A DNA stretch of 64,000 nucleotides from Solanum dulcamara (taxonomy: Eukaryota > Streptophyta > Magnoliopsida > Solanales > Solanaceae): the NCBI RefSeq assembly GCF_947179165.1, contig NC_077238.1, positions 75,693,257-75,757,256 of the forward strand, given 5' to 3'. Made by a program: the position numbers and the translations under genes. Of this stretch, positions 22,703-36,195 are shown in pieces. Under the pieces are notes generated by a model. It was given only the letters and a program-made list of their open reading frames with translations. It was not told the DNA's origin and searched no databases. Every line of letters begins with the position of its first letter. Position 1 is the stretch's first letter.

Positions 22703-24223
22703 TGAGTCACGGACGAAGGACTAAGACACATGAGAAAGTCCACAGCAACATGAAAAAATAGCTTACCCTTAGACTTGAACAAGATTTAATACTCCTATAA
22801 GCGAGGTCTCTCCGCGGTCAGCTGAATATTCCCTGTACTCAACAAAAGTCAGAGCAAGTGTAGTATCAGTATACAAAACAATAGTGTACTGGTAGGATCA
22901 CACGGTTAGCTAGTAAGAGGATCATAGACAAGTAAACTCAACATGATAAGTACACATATACATAATAAGTTACTCAACCTCATCTACAAGAATATTCAGC
23001 AAGATCATAGTTCTATAACTTCAACATGCTATAACTTCACACAGGGTCCTCTCATGAAACCTACAAACACTCAACTTTGTGTCGAAATATGACACCCGTT
23101 CCAAGGTCTGTATCGTAATATGATACCTGATCCAAATATGTGTTGAAACATGACACCTGATCTAAATATATGTCGGAACATGACACCTGATCCCAGTCAT
23201 GCAAACATCTACAATCATAGTTAATATTCAACATTTTATCACCAAGAACACGTTCATCACACAACAGGCTAGCAAGTGATCATATTACATATAATCTAGC
23301 ATGTTTCCTTACTCATATACACATAAGCGTATCATAAAAAAAATTAACAAGTATATGAAACACATACGGGAAACAAAACCTTTACCTACCTCGAATTTGA
23401 GCTTGAACAACCTTAAAGTACAAGAGCTTTCCCTTTTCGGGTTCTTTCTTCTAATTCTTGTTCTTGAACAAGTCACATATATACAAGGATCAATAAAATA
23501 GCCTAATTCACAAAAATTATAACAAAATTCTTACCCAAGTCCAAAACCCATGATCCTAACCCCACCCTAGGGCTATTTCACACTAGTTTTAGTTCCAAAC
23601 CTCTCCTAATGATTACCAATCATAGTTTCTAGGTTTTAGGAATCAAAAGACGAACTTAGGGAGTAAAATTATTACCTTAAGCTTGAAAATCCATGGGAAA
23701 TCGATAAAAATTGTCCTAGGTCACCTCCTGTCATTCTAGAAATTGTTTTTGCAGAAAAAGACAATTTTTGGGGGTTTTCCCCACTTAAGTCGCGTATGTC
23801 CCGCTCTGTCAGACCCATCCCACTCTGGAGGCCCTTCTCTAGTGGGAGAAATCCCACTCTAAAAGGATGTGCAAAAATAGTGAGCTCAGAGTTTGAGCTC
23901 CAAGCCCCCATTTCACAACACATCCCTTCCCAAGGATGTATTAAAATATACTTTTCACGCTAAATCCAATTTTGGGAGTTTTGCTCGCCCAAATGCGATT
24001 CCTCGAAGATGTAAATGATTAGTATTGTCTTCGCTCTCATCTTACACAAATAAATCAGATATTATATGTCCGACCATTCATATGATAACCCTAGACCTCA
24101 CCTAACTATGAATTCGTCCAAGTCTGGTCTAGGCTAATTTTTTTTGAAGTTACTACCCAAAGTTTTCTATCCTAAAATTTTTCCCCATTGTCCTATTTCT
24201 AACAATGGGGAAAGATCATTACA
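22703..24223 (-). repeat. 3' LTR of the gypsy element, truncated
   Basis: Matches 32687-33916 and 47753-47929. On the minus strand it starts TGTAATGATC at 24223. At 22703 it stops where the partner LTR has about 310 further bases, so the far end is deleted together with any target duplication. It contains TGACACC-tandem units (23080-23190) and a TATA-proximal repeat cassette (about 23740-23890). Confidence 0.8.
23740..23890 (-). repeat. Variable cassette in the gypsy 3' LTR
   Basis: Repeated CCCGCTCT, CCCACTCT and TAGTGGGAGAAATCCCACT words with dyad symmetry. The matching place in the 5' LTR (about 33715-33760) is about 100 bases shorter and reads CCGCTCTAGCGG. LTRs of one element are identical at insertion, so the cassette has changed faster than the rest. 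Confidence 0.65.
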
Positions 24224-25164
24224 ATAGATACCAATTTACCAATCACTCACCCCCGAGTGACTAACTAGGGAAAACAGGGCTAAGGTAGAGATAGAGTAGT
24301 ATCTGTTTCGTCGAATAGTTAAGGATACTTGTCTTGCATGTCCTTTTCAGTCTCCCAAGTAGATTCCTCCACCGATCCATGTTTCCATTGCACCTTGATC
24401 ATATTGATCTCTTTAGTCCTCAACTTCCGAATATCACGATCAAGGATAGCAATTGGTTCTTTCTCATACTGAAGTTCCTTATCTAATAACACCGAGTCCC
24501 ATTTAATGATGTACTCCCCATCCCCATATGACTTTTTTAGCATTGATACATGGAACACCGGGTGTACTCTAGAAAGGATAGGTGGTAAGGCTAATTTGTA
24601 TGCCACTGGCCCTACACAGTCAAGAATTTCAAAAGGTCCAATATAGCTAAGACTGAGTTTTCCCTTCTTGCCAAATCTCATCACCCCTTTAATTGGTTGT
24701 TATAACCCGTATTCTGCACATTAAGCCATTTCGGGATAACAGTAATAAGTCAAGGGCAAGGCTATGGTTGATCTTGTTGGATACAAAATTCTTATGACTA
24801 AATTGGAATTTCAACTTGGAAATATTAGAAAGAGTAAGGGGCAAAAATTGGAATTTCTCATGGAGGATGTTATATCCCGTATTTTATACGGTTGAATGTT
24901 TTAAGGTAGTCGTGGTAAAGTTAAGGGAATGAACATCTTCCAAAATTTATTTAATATACAAGTTGGATATGAATATTATTTATGATCATTAATAGTGTGG
25001 AAATATTGGAAAAGGCAAAGGGCAAAAAGGAAAATTCGCAAAGTGGCCTATGGTAATATTGTGGAAGGCTAAGGGTAAAATGAGAATTTCACAAAGTCTT
25101 CAAGAAGACTCATGTGGGCCCCACATGCCACATGGCAGCCCATGATTGGAGAAGAGGGGTGTGT

Positions 25165-25270
25165 TGGACCAATGAAACCTTGACATGTGTCACCACTTAG
25201 ATCTTGACATTTGTCGCCACTTAGGGCTTGACACGTGTCACCACTTAGGGGATGACATGTGTCACCCCTA
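25165..25270 (+). repeat. Minisatellite of G-box-like palindromes in the solo LTR
   Basis: Four units of about 24-25 bases, each with TTGACAYGTGTCACCACTTAGG-like sequence. The best unit contains GACACGTGTC, a perfect 10-base palindrome with the CACGTG core bound by plant bZIP and bHLH factors; others have CATGTG. The array ends a few bases before the TATA run at 25277. Confidence 0.85.
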
Positions 25271-26847
25271 AAGTTGTATATATATATATGAGTCTTATGA
25301 CTCATTAATTCCCATACTCATCTAGAGAGTTCAAGAGGGAGGAACCGAAATTACAAGAAAAAAAAAAGAAGAGAAGAGAAGAGAAACTTAGGCTAGAAAC
25401 AAGGAAAGAGCTACGATTTGGGAGGAGAAAAAGGTAAGTTCTCCGATTCCGTTCCAAGAATTAATCATATGAGCTATACCATGATGTTATGAAGATGTTA
25501 GTAATGAAATTTTATGGTTTGAAACAGCCCAAAACGTTACCAAACAGCCAATAAGTTTCAGCTGCGCTAAAGGAAATTCCGAGGCAAGTTTTGGCGTGTT
25601 TTGGTGAATTTCGGGAAAGGTAAAGTTTTCTGTTTTGAACTGGACTTTATGATGATGTTATGAAGTATATTACATGTCTTAAAATATGCTGAAAGTGGAA
25701 AAAAATGTATAAGGATGTTTGACGTTGGAAACAAACTAAATGGAAGTCGTAGTAGTTAAATCGAAGTCGTGTAGTGTGTTGTTGTTGTGGTGCTGCTGTT
25801 TGGTGGAGGTTTAATTGTGTGTTGCAGGGCTGTAAAGTACTCAAAAATGGATGTGGTTGCTGCTGGTTGCAGCCACACAACCCTCCGTTTGGTATGACTA
25901 CACATTTTACGAAATAAAGGTTAGAAACTCTGTTTTGGTACCGTAGTTTGGAATGAGTTGTATAGAGCTTGTATTGTGTAAAGTTGAAGTGATTTACTTG
26001 TATACATGCTGCTGGCTGTTGTTGTTGGTATGGTTGTTGACATGGTGGCCGAGTTGATAACTCAGGGATGTTCAAGTTACAGGGGAGATGCTGCCCGATT
26101 TTCGGTAGATTCGGAGCTAGTAATAAACAAGTCGAGAGACATAGATAAGGAAATGATTCCTATGGTTACTTGGGTGTAGAGTTGGAAATTGGAAAGTGAA
26201 AGTTTATTAACCTTAGTATTAATTTCATGTTAAATAGGTTCAAGAGACGACGAGGCGAGCATAGTTAAGAGTAATCCGTAAGAGGTATGTAAAGCGAACC
26301 TTTCTTTCTTTTGGCATGTATTTGTTATAAGTATGTAAAGCATATTCTTTCGATTTTCAGGTTTTGACATAAGTATGTAAAGCTAATATTTGTTTTGGTA
26401 TGGTATTTATGAAACAAAAATATGACTTTTATATAGTTTCAAAGAGGTTCCTATTCCTAGAGCCATTAGGATGGACAATTCCTTGATTTCCAAAAGGTAT
26501 TTTATTATGCTTCGATACGTCTATATGATTCCAGAAGATTTATTTTGATATAATCCAGGGCAACTTTCGAAAGGTACTTGACATAGGTCTCGTCTCGATT
26601 TTTAAATGATAGCTCATTCTGATTATTCCATTGAGTCTTAAATATGATTTAAATTGCATATAGTTTCTCACTACTCCACTCGTGGATGCCTCAATGCTTC
26701 TTTCACTGAGCCTGGGCCAGGATATGTTTTCGTGCGTATTTCTCTGCATTGTTCGCCGTGTCCCGACGTGAGGGGGCAAGTATGACATGTACCATGGGGT
26801 GGTAAATATTATGCCACGGAGTTATGCTGTGCCATGTACATATATGT

Positions 26848-26905
26848 TTGTGATATGATATGATATGATATGATTTGATATGGCCATCTGATATGATATG
26901 ATTTG
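26848..26905 (+). repeat. GATAT microsatellite
   Basis: About five tandem ATGAT-ATG-type units (GATATGATATGATATG), then imperfect ones. It lies in the solo LTR. Confidence 0.8.
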
Positions 26906-29900
26906 TTACGGAGATATTCCCTACTCTGATGTTATGCTGTGCCGTGGCGCCGATGATGGGAGGGCGACCACACTTTGTTCACCGAGTCCCATAATGGGGC
27001 CGGATATGGCATATGTTTTTCTGTATACATTATCTGAGGTTTTGATCAGCATTTGATATCTCCGAACATTTTGTTCAGTTTTGTACATTCTATCGCGGTA
27101 ATGACTTTACTTATTACAACCCATTATATGTGGTTTGATAAACATTTGATATTTTTGGATATTTTGCTCATTTTTGTACATTTTGCTCTGGTAATGACTT
27201 TACTGATTTCAGTCCATGCTTTACATACTCAGTACATTTTCCGTACTGACCCCCTTTCTTCGGGGGCTGTGTTACATGCCCGCAGGTACAGATGATTGGT
27301 TTGCTGATCCGCTTGCTTATGACATCCACCATGTTGGTCGACAGTACTCCTTTGTTCGGAGTTCTATTTTGGTACTGACACCTTCTGTTGTATATATATA
27401 TATATATACGTTGTTCAGGGTACGGCGGGGCCCTGTCCCGTCATATGACTAGGATATCATTCCGTAGAGGTCTGTAGATATGAGATGTGGGTTTTGTATA
27501 TATGTTTTGGGTTTTGTGTGTTTCGTTATGGCCTATCGGCCCTCGTGCGTTATATCTATTTTGTGATCTATTTAGAGATCCCTTCTAATCATTACCTATG
27601 TTTATTTGATTAATGTACTAAGTGGGGATAAGGGTACGTATGGGTGCCTAACTCGGGCACCAGTCATGGCCTACGAAGTTGGGTCGTGACATTGGTGATA
27701 CTTTAGAAGTACTTGCTCACCAACCTCGAATGTCATATATCTTACCTTACGATCAGCATACTCTTTTTGACGACTTTGAACTGCTAGAAGCTTAGCTTGG
27801 ATGCTCCTTGCGTTATCTTGAGTGTCCCTTACTAAGTCTACCCCCAATGGCTCTACTTCTCCAGCTTCAAACCACCCTATGAGAGACCTACACCCCCTCT
27901 TATAAAGGGATTTAAATGGTGCCACCTCGATGCTGCAATGGTATCTATTGTTGTGGGATAACTCATATAAGGGCAAAAACTTGCCCTAATGCCCTCCAAA
28001 GTCGATCACACATGCCCTCAACATATCTTCCGACACTTGTATAGTCCTTTCTAATTGCCTATCTATTTGTGGATGGAAAACAGTGCTGAAAGTGAGTTGA
28101 GTGCCCAAATCTTCATACAACGTTCCCCAAAATTTGGAAGTGAACTACGTACCACGGTCTATAATGATAGAATGGGGCACCTCGTGCAAATTTACTATCT
28201 CTTTCACATAAATCTTGGCCAGCTATTTTGCATTGTAGTCTACTCTAACCGAGATAAAGTGTGCTGACTTTGTTAACCTGTCAACCACCACCCAAATGGA
28301 GTCATACTTCCCCAAAGTCTTGGGAAGTCCTACAATGAAGTCCATGGTTGTTCTCTCCCACTTCCATTTAGGAATGAGCATTCTTTAAAGCAAACTTGCA
28401 GGTCTTTGGTGCTCATATTTCACTTGTTGGTAGTTCTGACATTTGGCTACATATTCAACTATGTCTTTCTTCATATCCAGCCACTAATATAACCATTTTA
28501 AGTCTTTATACATCATAGTCACCCCAGGGTGAATAGAGTATCATGAACCGTGAGATTCAGACAGGATTTTCTCAATTAGTTCATGTACCTGGGGAACACA
28601 AATCATTCCCCTAAAGTGGAGCACCCCACCTGCATCAAATGTTGAGTCTTGAGCCTTGCCCATCAACATTTTTCCTCTAATTTCATTTAAGTTAACATCC
28701 TCAAACTGCTTGGTCTGGATCTTCTCTATAAAAGTGGGCCTTTGATCAACTACGAACATTATCCCACCTTTCTTTAAGATGCCTAGCCTTATGAACTTGG
28801 CCTCCAAAGCCTGAATTTCTCTAGCTATGGGCCGCTTAAGGGCTCCCAAATAGGCTAGACTGCCCCATGTTAATCGGTTTCCAACTCAACGCATCTTCCA
28901 CCACATTAGACTTACCTGGATGATACTAGATAGTAACATCATAATCTTTGAGCAACTCTATCCTTCTGCGTTATCTCAAATTCAAGTCCTTCTAGGTAAA
29001 CACATACTGCAAACTGTGGTGATCAGTAAACACCTCATACTTGGCACCATATAGATAATACCTATAGATTTTTAGGGCAAATACTACCACTGCCAACTCC
29101 AAGTCATGAGTTGAGTAGTTCCTCTCATCCATCTTTAACTATCGTGAAAATTATGCTACAATGTTCTTATCCTACATCAACACAGCACCTAAACTGGAAT
29201 GTGAAGCATCATAATAAAGAATAAAGTCTTTACCTTAGATTGATAGGGTCAAAATTGGTGTTGTGGTCAGAAGAGTCTGAGTTTTTGGAAGCTCTATTCA
29301 CACTTGTTAGTCCACTCGAATGACACATTCTTTTTAGTCAACCTGGTCAAGTGAGTAGCAATAAAAGCAAAGTTTTTCATAAACAAGCGATAATAACTGG
29401 CTAGTCCCACAAAACATCTAACCTCGGTCACGAAATTAGGCCGATCCTAGTTCTTAACCGCCTCAATCTTTATGGATCTACCATTAACCCTTCCTTTGAA
29501 ACAACATGGCCTAAAAAGGCCATTGAAGGCAGCTAGAATTCACACTTAGATAATTTTGCATACAACTTTTGTCTTCCCAAAACACCTAAGATAATTCGGA
29601 GATGGTCAGGATGTTCTTGTTCACGCTTTAAATATACCAATATATCATCTATAAATACTATCATGAAGAAATCCAGGAATGACTTGAACACCCTATTCTT
29701 CAAACTCATGAAGGCTGCAGGTGCATTAGTCAACCCAAAAGACATCACCAAAAATTCATAGTGCCCGTACCTGGTTCTAAAAGTTGTTTTGGGCAAATCC
29801 TCAGGCCTAATTTTCAATTGATGATATCCAGACCTGAGATCAATCTTTTAGAAGACTGAAGCACCTTACAATTGATCAAAAATGTCATCAATATGAGGCA

Positions 29901-32357
29901 AAGGGTATTTATTTCTGATGGTAACCTTATTCAGTAGTCAATAGTCAATACAAATTCTTATACTACCATTCTTTTTCTTGACAAACAATACTGAAGCGCC
30001 CCAAATGGAAGCACTAGGATGAATGAACCCCTTATCAAGAAGCTTTTGGATTTGAGCCTTAAGCTCTCTCAACTCTGTTAGAGCCATACGGTAGGAAGGA
30101 ATGGAAATTAGATGAGTACCCGGCTTTAAGTCAATACATAAATCTATATTTCGGTCAGGAGACATACCACGCAAGTATGAAGGGAATACTTTCGAAAATT
30201 CACACACTACTGGAATAGACTCAATTGAAGGAGACTCTACATGCACATTTTGGATATGGGCCAAATGGGCCAAACAATCCTGCCTTACCATTTTTCTAGC
30301 TTGGAGAAATGATATGACCTTAGCTGGTTTAGGCTTATACACCCCTTCCCACTCTAACCTCTCCCTCCCCGGATCTTTATAGCCACAGGTTTTGCATTGC
30401 AATTAAGTACAACAAAGTAGGGGGACAATCAAGTCATGCCTATGGTCACATCAAAATATGTCATATCTGAAATCACTAAGTCAACTCAATTCTGGTATTC
30501 CATGAACACAATAGAACAAGCACGATACACATGGATGACTATAATTGACTCTCTAACAGGGGTAGAAGCATAAACCGAGGCATCTAGTCTTTCACACAGG
30601 GCATTAAAACTCAAGGCATATTTCACAAATATATAAGAATAAGTAGAACTCGGATTAAACAAAATAATAGCCATCCAGTCACCAACAAGAATAGTACTTG
30701 TGATCACTACGTCAGATATCTCTATCTGGGTCTTGCTTGAAAAAGCATAAAATTGAGCCTAGTCATCCGACGGGCTACCTCTCTGCCTGACTGGGCTGCT
30801 CCTTAACCTATACTACAATTACCTAGGCCCCCATGACCTCTCGTATTTCCTCCTCGCCTATCCTATGGACGTTCTCTACCATTGCTCCCCAGTTGCTAGT
30901 ATTACTACCCAGGCCTACTGAGGTGCTGAAACTATCCTGCAGGGGTGAGGATACTCCCTCTATATATGTCATGACTCTCTATAATTAAAATAGTCGCAAT
31001 AAAAAAATGTGCGGCTACCTGAGAATAATGCTCTCTGGCCCTCATGGATGGGATATTGTTGTGGAGTACCTGAAAAACTGCCAGTAGAAGTGGACAGTGC
31101 TAACTGAATTGACTAAGCTACAATTAACGACCTTCCTGACCCTCTGAAATAGGATTCCTAGAAATTACCCATGCTTCTCATACCTTCAACCTTTTTTACA
31201 AAGTCCGTGACTTCGTTGAAACTCCTGCCTGAAGAAGTCATATGGACGGATAGTACCTGCAACTCGAGTTTCAACTCCTTCACAAACAACCTGATCCTCT
31301 TCTTCTTTGTAGTGACCAGCTGAGTATCAACGTATAAAACTTGGCCTCATAAGCAGCCACTGATAACCTTTCCTTCTCCAGGGCCATAAATTCATCTTTT
31401 TTCCTATCCCCTAAAGTACGGGGCACATACTTCTCTAGAAAGAGGGCATGAAATTGAAACCAAGCAAGTGGCAGAAACACGGGAAAACAACACTCTACAT
31501 AAGCCCTCCACTACTGCTTGGCCTTACCCTGCCGTTGAAATGTCATAAATTATACTCCATATTGGTGCACTATACCCAGCTTGTGCAACGTAGCAATCAA
31601 GAATAAATTCATAAACATATTCATTTTCAGAACAATGGAAGAATGGAGGTTTGAATTGTAGGAACTTTGTAAGCATGTCATGCTCAGTACCAATCATTAC
31701 TGGACCCATGAGTGGTTTGAAGAAGGCATAAGTGCCTACCACCTCATTTGCTAGCTGAGTTACAGTAGCAACAGGATGAGCAATAGGAGCTGATGCTGTG
31801 GGTATGGCTCTAGTGACGGCCAACCCACTCAAGAAAGCCATGATCTGCTGAGTTAGTATAGGGTCAGAGGGGGAATACCATCAGCTCCAGTCTAGGTGCA
31901 ATCCTCCTGTTCAACATGCTTTTCTTCCTCTCCAACTTCTATCTCTCTCTCTAACTTGTTCTAGGGAGCGAGAGGGGCCTCATATACTAATACCTCCTTA
32001 ATTGGAACCTCCACTCTAGCAAATGTTGCTCTACATCTGACCTTGCCTCACCTCCCTCTCCTTCCTCTACCTCAGCCTCTCCCTCGAACATCGGGCTCTT
32101 CCTCTGTTTCCACTAGAGCTACGAGCCTTACACCATTATAGCTCATGTTAACCATCTGCAGATAAGAGAGTGAAAAAGGTTAGATACTAAATTGGATCAC
32201 CAGATACTAATTGGAATCAAGTTATAGCATGAAGGAAAAAAGACAATGAAACTTTTCCTAAAATCTTGTAGCCTCTCGAAGAAAAGTACAAACGTTTTTG
32301 TAGCATTCCGCAAGACTCTACTAGACTCATTTTAGAACAATGAGATCAATGAAATTA

Positions 32358-32370
32358 GGCTCTGATACCA
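32358..32370 (-). promoter_or_regulatory. Gypsy primer-binding site, tRNA-Met
   Basis: On the minus strand TGGTATCAGAGCC, an exact initiator tRNA-Met primer site. It lies four bases inside the LTR end at 32375 and so fixes the border of the 5' LTR. Confidence 0.9.
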
Positions 32371-32374
32371 ACTT

Positions 32375-33916
32375 TGTCATGACCCCAACTGGCCATTACT
32401 AACACCCACACTAACCCTCTGATGGGAGAACCATTTTCAATAGCCCAACAACAATAATCGTGATGTATACCAAAGTTTAAAAATGCAAAACAGGTGTAAA
32501 TCAAGAATAAATGTTGAGTTCCCATAAACTCAAAAACCATCTAATTATAAATCCAAAATATGCGAAAGTAAACACATCCTAGGAACTGAAAGTCATTGTA
32601 TCAAAATTCTAAAAATAAACTAGTCTAGAAATGGAAATACAAGTCCCAAAAGATATCATTAATGAAAATAGCAGTTGTTAGAACATTTGAGTCCCAGACG
32701 AAGGACTAAGACGAATGAGAAAGTCCACGGTAGCATAAAAAAATAGATCACCCTTGGACTTGAATGAGATTTACTACTCTAGGAGAGGTCTCTCTATAGC
32801 CGGCTGAATATACCCCGTACTTAATAAAAGGCAGAGCAAGTATAGTATTTGTACATAAAACAACAGTGTAATAGTAGGTTCATGCGATTAGCCAGTAAGC
32901 GGATCATAGACAAGTAAACTCAACATGACAAGCACACATATACAAAATAAGTTAACCAATCTCATCTACCACAATATTCAGCAAGATCAAAGTTCTATAA
33001 CTTTAACATGCTATAACTTCACACAGGGTCCTCTCATGGGACCTATAAACACTTAACTTTGTGTTGAAATATGACACCTGATCTAAGGTCTATGCCAGAA
33101 TGTGACACCCGATCTAAATATGTGTCAGAACGTAACACCCAATTTAAATATGTGTCATAACATGACACCCAATCCTATTTATGCAAACAACCACAATCAC
33201 ACTCAATATTCAACATTTTATCACCAAGAACAAGTTCATCATACAATAGGCCAACAAGTGATCATTTCACATATAATCTAGCATTTTTCCCTACTCACAT
33301 ACACATATGTATATTATAAAATAATTTAACAAGTATATGAAACACATATGGGGAAAACAATCATCACATGCCTCGAATTAGAGCTTCAACAACCTTAATG
33401 TGTAAGAGCTTTCCCTTTACGGGTTCTTTATGCTAGTTCTTGGTCTTGAACAAGTCACATATACATAAGGATCAATAAAATAGCTCAATTTACAAGAATT
33501 ATAACTAAATTCTTACCCAAGGCCAAAAACCATGATCCTAACCCAACCCTAAGGCTATTTCCCACTATGCGTTTCAGTTCCAACCCTCCCCCAATGTTTA
33601 CCAACCATAGTTTCTGGCTTTTAGGAATCAAAAGAAGAATTTAGGGAGTAACATTCTTACTTTAAGCGTGAAAATCCGTGGAAAATCAACAAGAATCGCC
33701 TTAAGTCACCTCTTGTCGTTCTAGACCCTTTCCGCTCTAGCGGGATATGCGAAAATAGTGAGCTTAGAGTTTGAGATCCAAGCCCCCATTTCACAACACA
33801 TCCCTTTCCAAGGACGTATTAAAATATACCCTTCATGCCAAATTCAATTCCGGGAGTTTTGCTCGCATAAATGCGATTTCGCGAAGCCGTAAATGCTTCG
33901 TATCATCTTGGGTACC
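32375..33916 (-). repeat. 5' LTR of the gypsy element, part 1
   Basis: Starts TGTCATGACC on the plus strand beside the primer site and matches the 3' LTR from 32687 on. At 33916 it is cut by the Tat/Ogre-like composite and resumes at 47753. Together the parts make about 1.7 kb. Confidence 0.85.
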
Positions 33917-36173
33917 TGTTGACACCCAATTTTGTCCCTCCACAATGAAATTAGCTATCGAGTTTCTTTGAATTTTGAACATTTTTGAAAATAATTAGCT
34001 TTTATATAAACAAAGATATTTTCATGTTATTTTAACTATTTTTATCTTTTTATAAATTTTAGTATAATACACATATTTCTATATAATTGTATCTTTGATT
34101 ACTATTTATGTGGTTATTTAAAAATTATCTCAAAAAGATTTTATTTTTTATTAAATATAATGTTAGTTAGGTTAGTTTAATTATAGTTTGTATTTTTGAA
34201 ATTTTTAGTTTTTTCTTTAAAAAAAATAAAAAAATTCCTAACCTCACACATCAAAAATCCTTGAGGGATTTGGGTTTTTGGAGCCTATATAAAGGTTCAT
34301 ATTCTTATTAAGAAGAAGGAAGAAGGGAGAGGTTTTTTAGCCACCCCAAAATTGAAAATTTTCGTAACTTTTCTACGATTTTGCTATCTTGCCCCCAGCC
34401 TAAAAGTTGTGAAAATTTCTAATTTTCAATCTATATTTTTCTTCGAGGAAAATAGGAGATTGAAGTCGAAATTCAGGCTAACAACGGAGTTCTTATAATG
34501 TCGAACCCACAAAGTTTGAGTCTAAATTTTTAGTTTTTCTTTTTGTGGATTGGAGTTCCGTCAAGCTCTTGGGTGGTGGTGAAGTCGTCTTCATTCTCGC
34601 TGCCCGAAAAGAGGAAAAATCTTTTTTCAGGTTTATTTTATTTAATTATTTCATGTTTTATATTTAGTTGATTCGTAGTTTTTTTAGCATGTATTAAGAA
34701 TAGTTAGATTAATAATAAAAAAAATTTATAATTAATATGTGTTAGCATTAATTAGCTAGCATATGTTAGGATTATTTCATGAAAGCACTTAGTTTTGTTC
34801 ATTATTTTTCCAAGTAGTTTTCTTTGGCAATATAGATTTTCATGTTTTCAATTTCTTCTTTTAACATTATTTAGATAATAAAAATATGTTTAAGTTATTA
34901 TTTAGTTAGAACTTTCATGGCCTAATTGATTTAATTCTTTCTTCAAAATTTGAGTTAGTATAGCGTATATATTAATTTCGTGTCCTTTAGATACTTGAAT
35001 ATATTTCTTCTTTCATTTTCTTTGTCTACATATAATATATGTTATTAGTCCCCTCTAGGATGCCCATCAATTTGATAAATTAACATATCATGATATATTC
35101 CTTAGTTTAGCTTAAGATTAGTACATGCATATGTAATTTTATTTTGGTGCATGTGATATCGATTCGAGTCCATCTTTGGACTCCATCCTTGCATATTATT
35201 GACTTTTGAGTATCCCATTATCTTGCTCAAATTGCTGGAAAGTTGATACATGAAAAAATGTTAATATATATGGTTTGAATATTGGTATTGTATACACAGA
35301 ATACAGGTGGAAAAAAGTGTTATATACATTGATATATAGTGTATATATATGTAGTCTGATATGCAAGAAAATAATATTGTATACACTGATATAGAGTGAT
35401 ATACAATAGATACATGGAACAAAGAGATGGTATACAGTGTGTATACAATTCGATATATAGAAACAATATTATATACACTATATACAATATATATATACAG
35501 TCCGATATATAGTGTATATACAACTGCGATATACAGTAGAAATAGGCGTAAGGCCCAAAACACAAATGTTCCAACAGCTTAGTCCAGGCGTATAGAAACT
35601 AAGTATCGGGTCATATTTTCATGTGTTATTTATTGTTTATTTATATTGATTCGGGTTGTAATAATTTATTTACTTATGTTATTTATGCTTGTTTAGATAT
35701 TAATTTTAATTTATTTTAACTTAATTAGATTCTCCTAAAGATAAACCAATTCATGTTAATTTACTCTTTAAATGATTTTCTATCTTTACTTAGTCATTTG
35801 ATAAACTTTTACTTTTTTTATATACATGTATATTATTTTCAATGTTTAAGTTTGATCATTTTTTCTAAAAAATAATTTTAAAGTCTTCGTTTTCTTTTAA
35901 ATTAATATTTTCAAAAGTTAGTCAAATAATTTTTTAAATCATCGAATAACCGCGTGTTAGTGGCCACTTTGAATGCTTAATACCTTCTCAAAGTGGAAAT
36001 AAGAACCTCGTACATTTTTCTCTGAATTTTTAAGATTTAAATCTGGTAGGGTATTTTAAATTAAGTTTTCTTAATTTCTTTAAAAAATTAAGTGACGACT
36101 CTTTTTTTCTAAAATTGATTTTTTTCTCTATAAAGTTGAAATTAATTTTAAACTATTTTTTTCTGACATAATA
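33917..36173 (+). repeat. LTR-A of the Tat/Ogre-like composite
   Basis: 2.26 kb, complete. It has a TATA box in CCTATATAAAGG at about 34285, kept in LTR-B (about 37459) and LTR-C (CCTATATAGAG, about 40855). Bases about 35280-35530 are an array of GATATACAGTGTATATA-like words. Confidence 0.85.
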
Positions 36174-36177
36174 GAAA

Positions 36178-36195
36178 TGGCGACTCTGCCGAGGA
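36178..36195 (+). promoter_or_regulatory. Tat/Ogre-type primer-binding site
   Basis: TGGCGACTCTGCCGAGGA four bases after the end of LTR-A. Ogre elements use a very similar TGGCGACTC...GGGGA site thought to pair with an arginine tRNA. This is the main basis for the lineage call. Confidence 0.75.

Larger units (their letters stand above)
24698..27691 (+). mobile_element. Solo LTR, 2994 bp, TSD TTGGT, inside gypsy integrase
   Basis: Begins TGTTATAACCCGTATTC and ends GGGTCGTGACA. Perfect 5-base repeats TTGGT flank it (24693-24697 and 27692-27696). Removing it and one repeat restores the integrase sequence from Gln-Val-Leu-Leu-Lys to Met-Arg-Phe-Gly-Lys. A second copy of the LTR start lies at 24868, so the first about 170 bases are duplicated in tandem. 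TATATATATATATGAG at about 25277-25290 is a likely TATA region. No coding sequence is present. The family is gypsy-like by its length and ends. Confidence 0.92.
24319..31841 (-). pseudogene. Ty3/gypsy chromovirus gag-pol, broken and interrupted
   Basis: From right to left: gag (31841-31280; Leu-Glu-Lys-Tyr-Val-Pro region); protease (about 30690, where the usual Asp-Ser-Gly-Ser is Asn-Pro-Ser-Ser); reverse transcriptase (30402-29533) with Ser-Val-Leu-Phe-Val-Lys-Lys-Lys-Asn-Gly and the intact Phe-Ile-Asp-Asp catalytic motif; RNase H (about 29500-28900); integrase (28849-27697), with Asp-Phe-Ile-Val-Gly-Leu-Pro, Ile-Ile-Asp-Arg-Gly-Thr and His-Pro-Gln-Ile-Asp; and, after a 3 kb insertion, the integrase tail and a chromodomain-like end (24694-24319; Val-His-Pro-Val-Phe-His-Val-Ser, then Trp-Lys-His-Gly...Glu-Ser-Thr-Trp-Glu). 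RT before integrase and the chromodomain place it in the chromovirus group. Many stops make it dead. Confidence 0.9.

Noticed and set aside
25647..26075. 142-codon minus-strand frame rich in Gln, Cys and His
   Set aside because: It lies inside the 3 kb solo LTR, opposite to the LTR, with no recognisable domain; biased composition explains its openness.
35261..35574. Tyr/Ile-rich frames on the minus strand
   Set aside because: They come from the GTATATA-like array of LTR-A and have no protein features.
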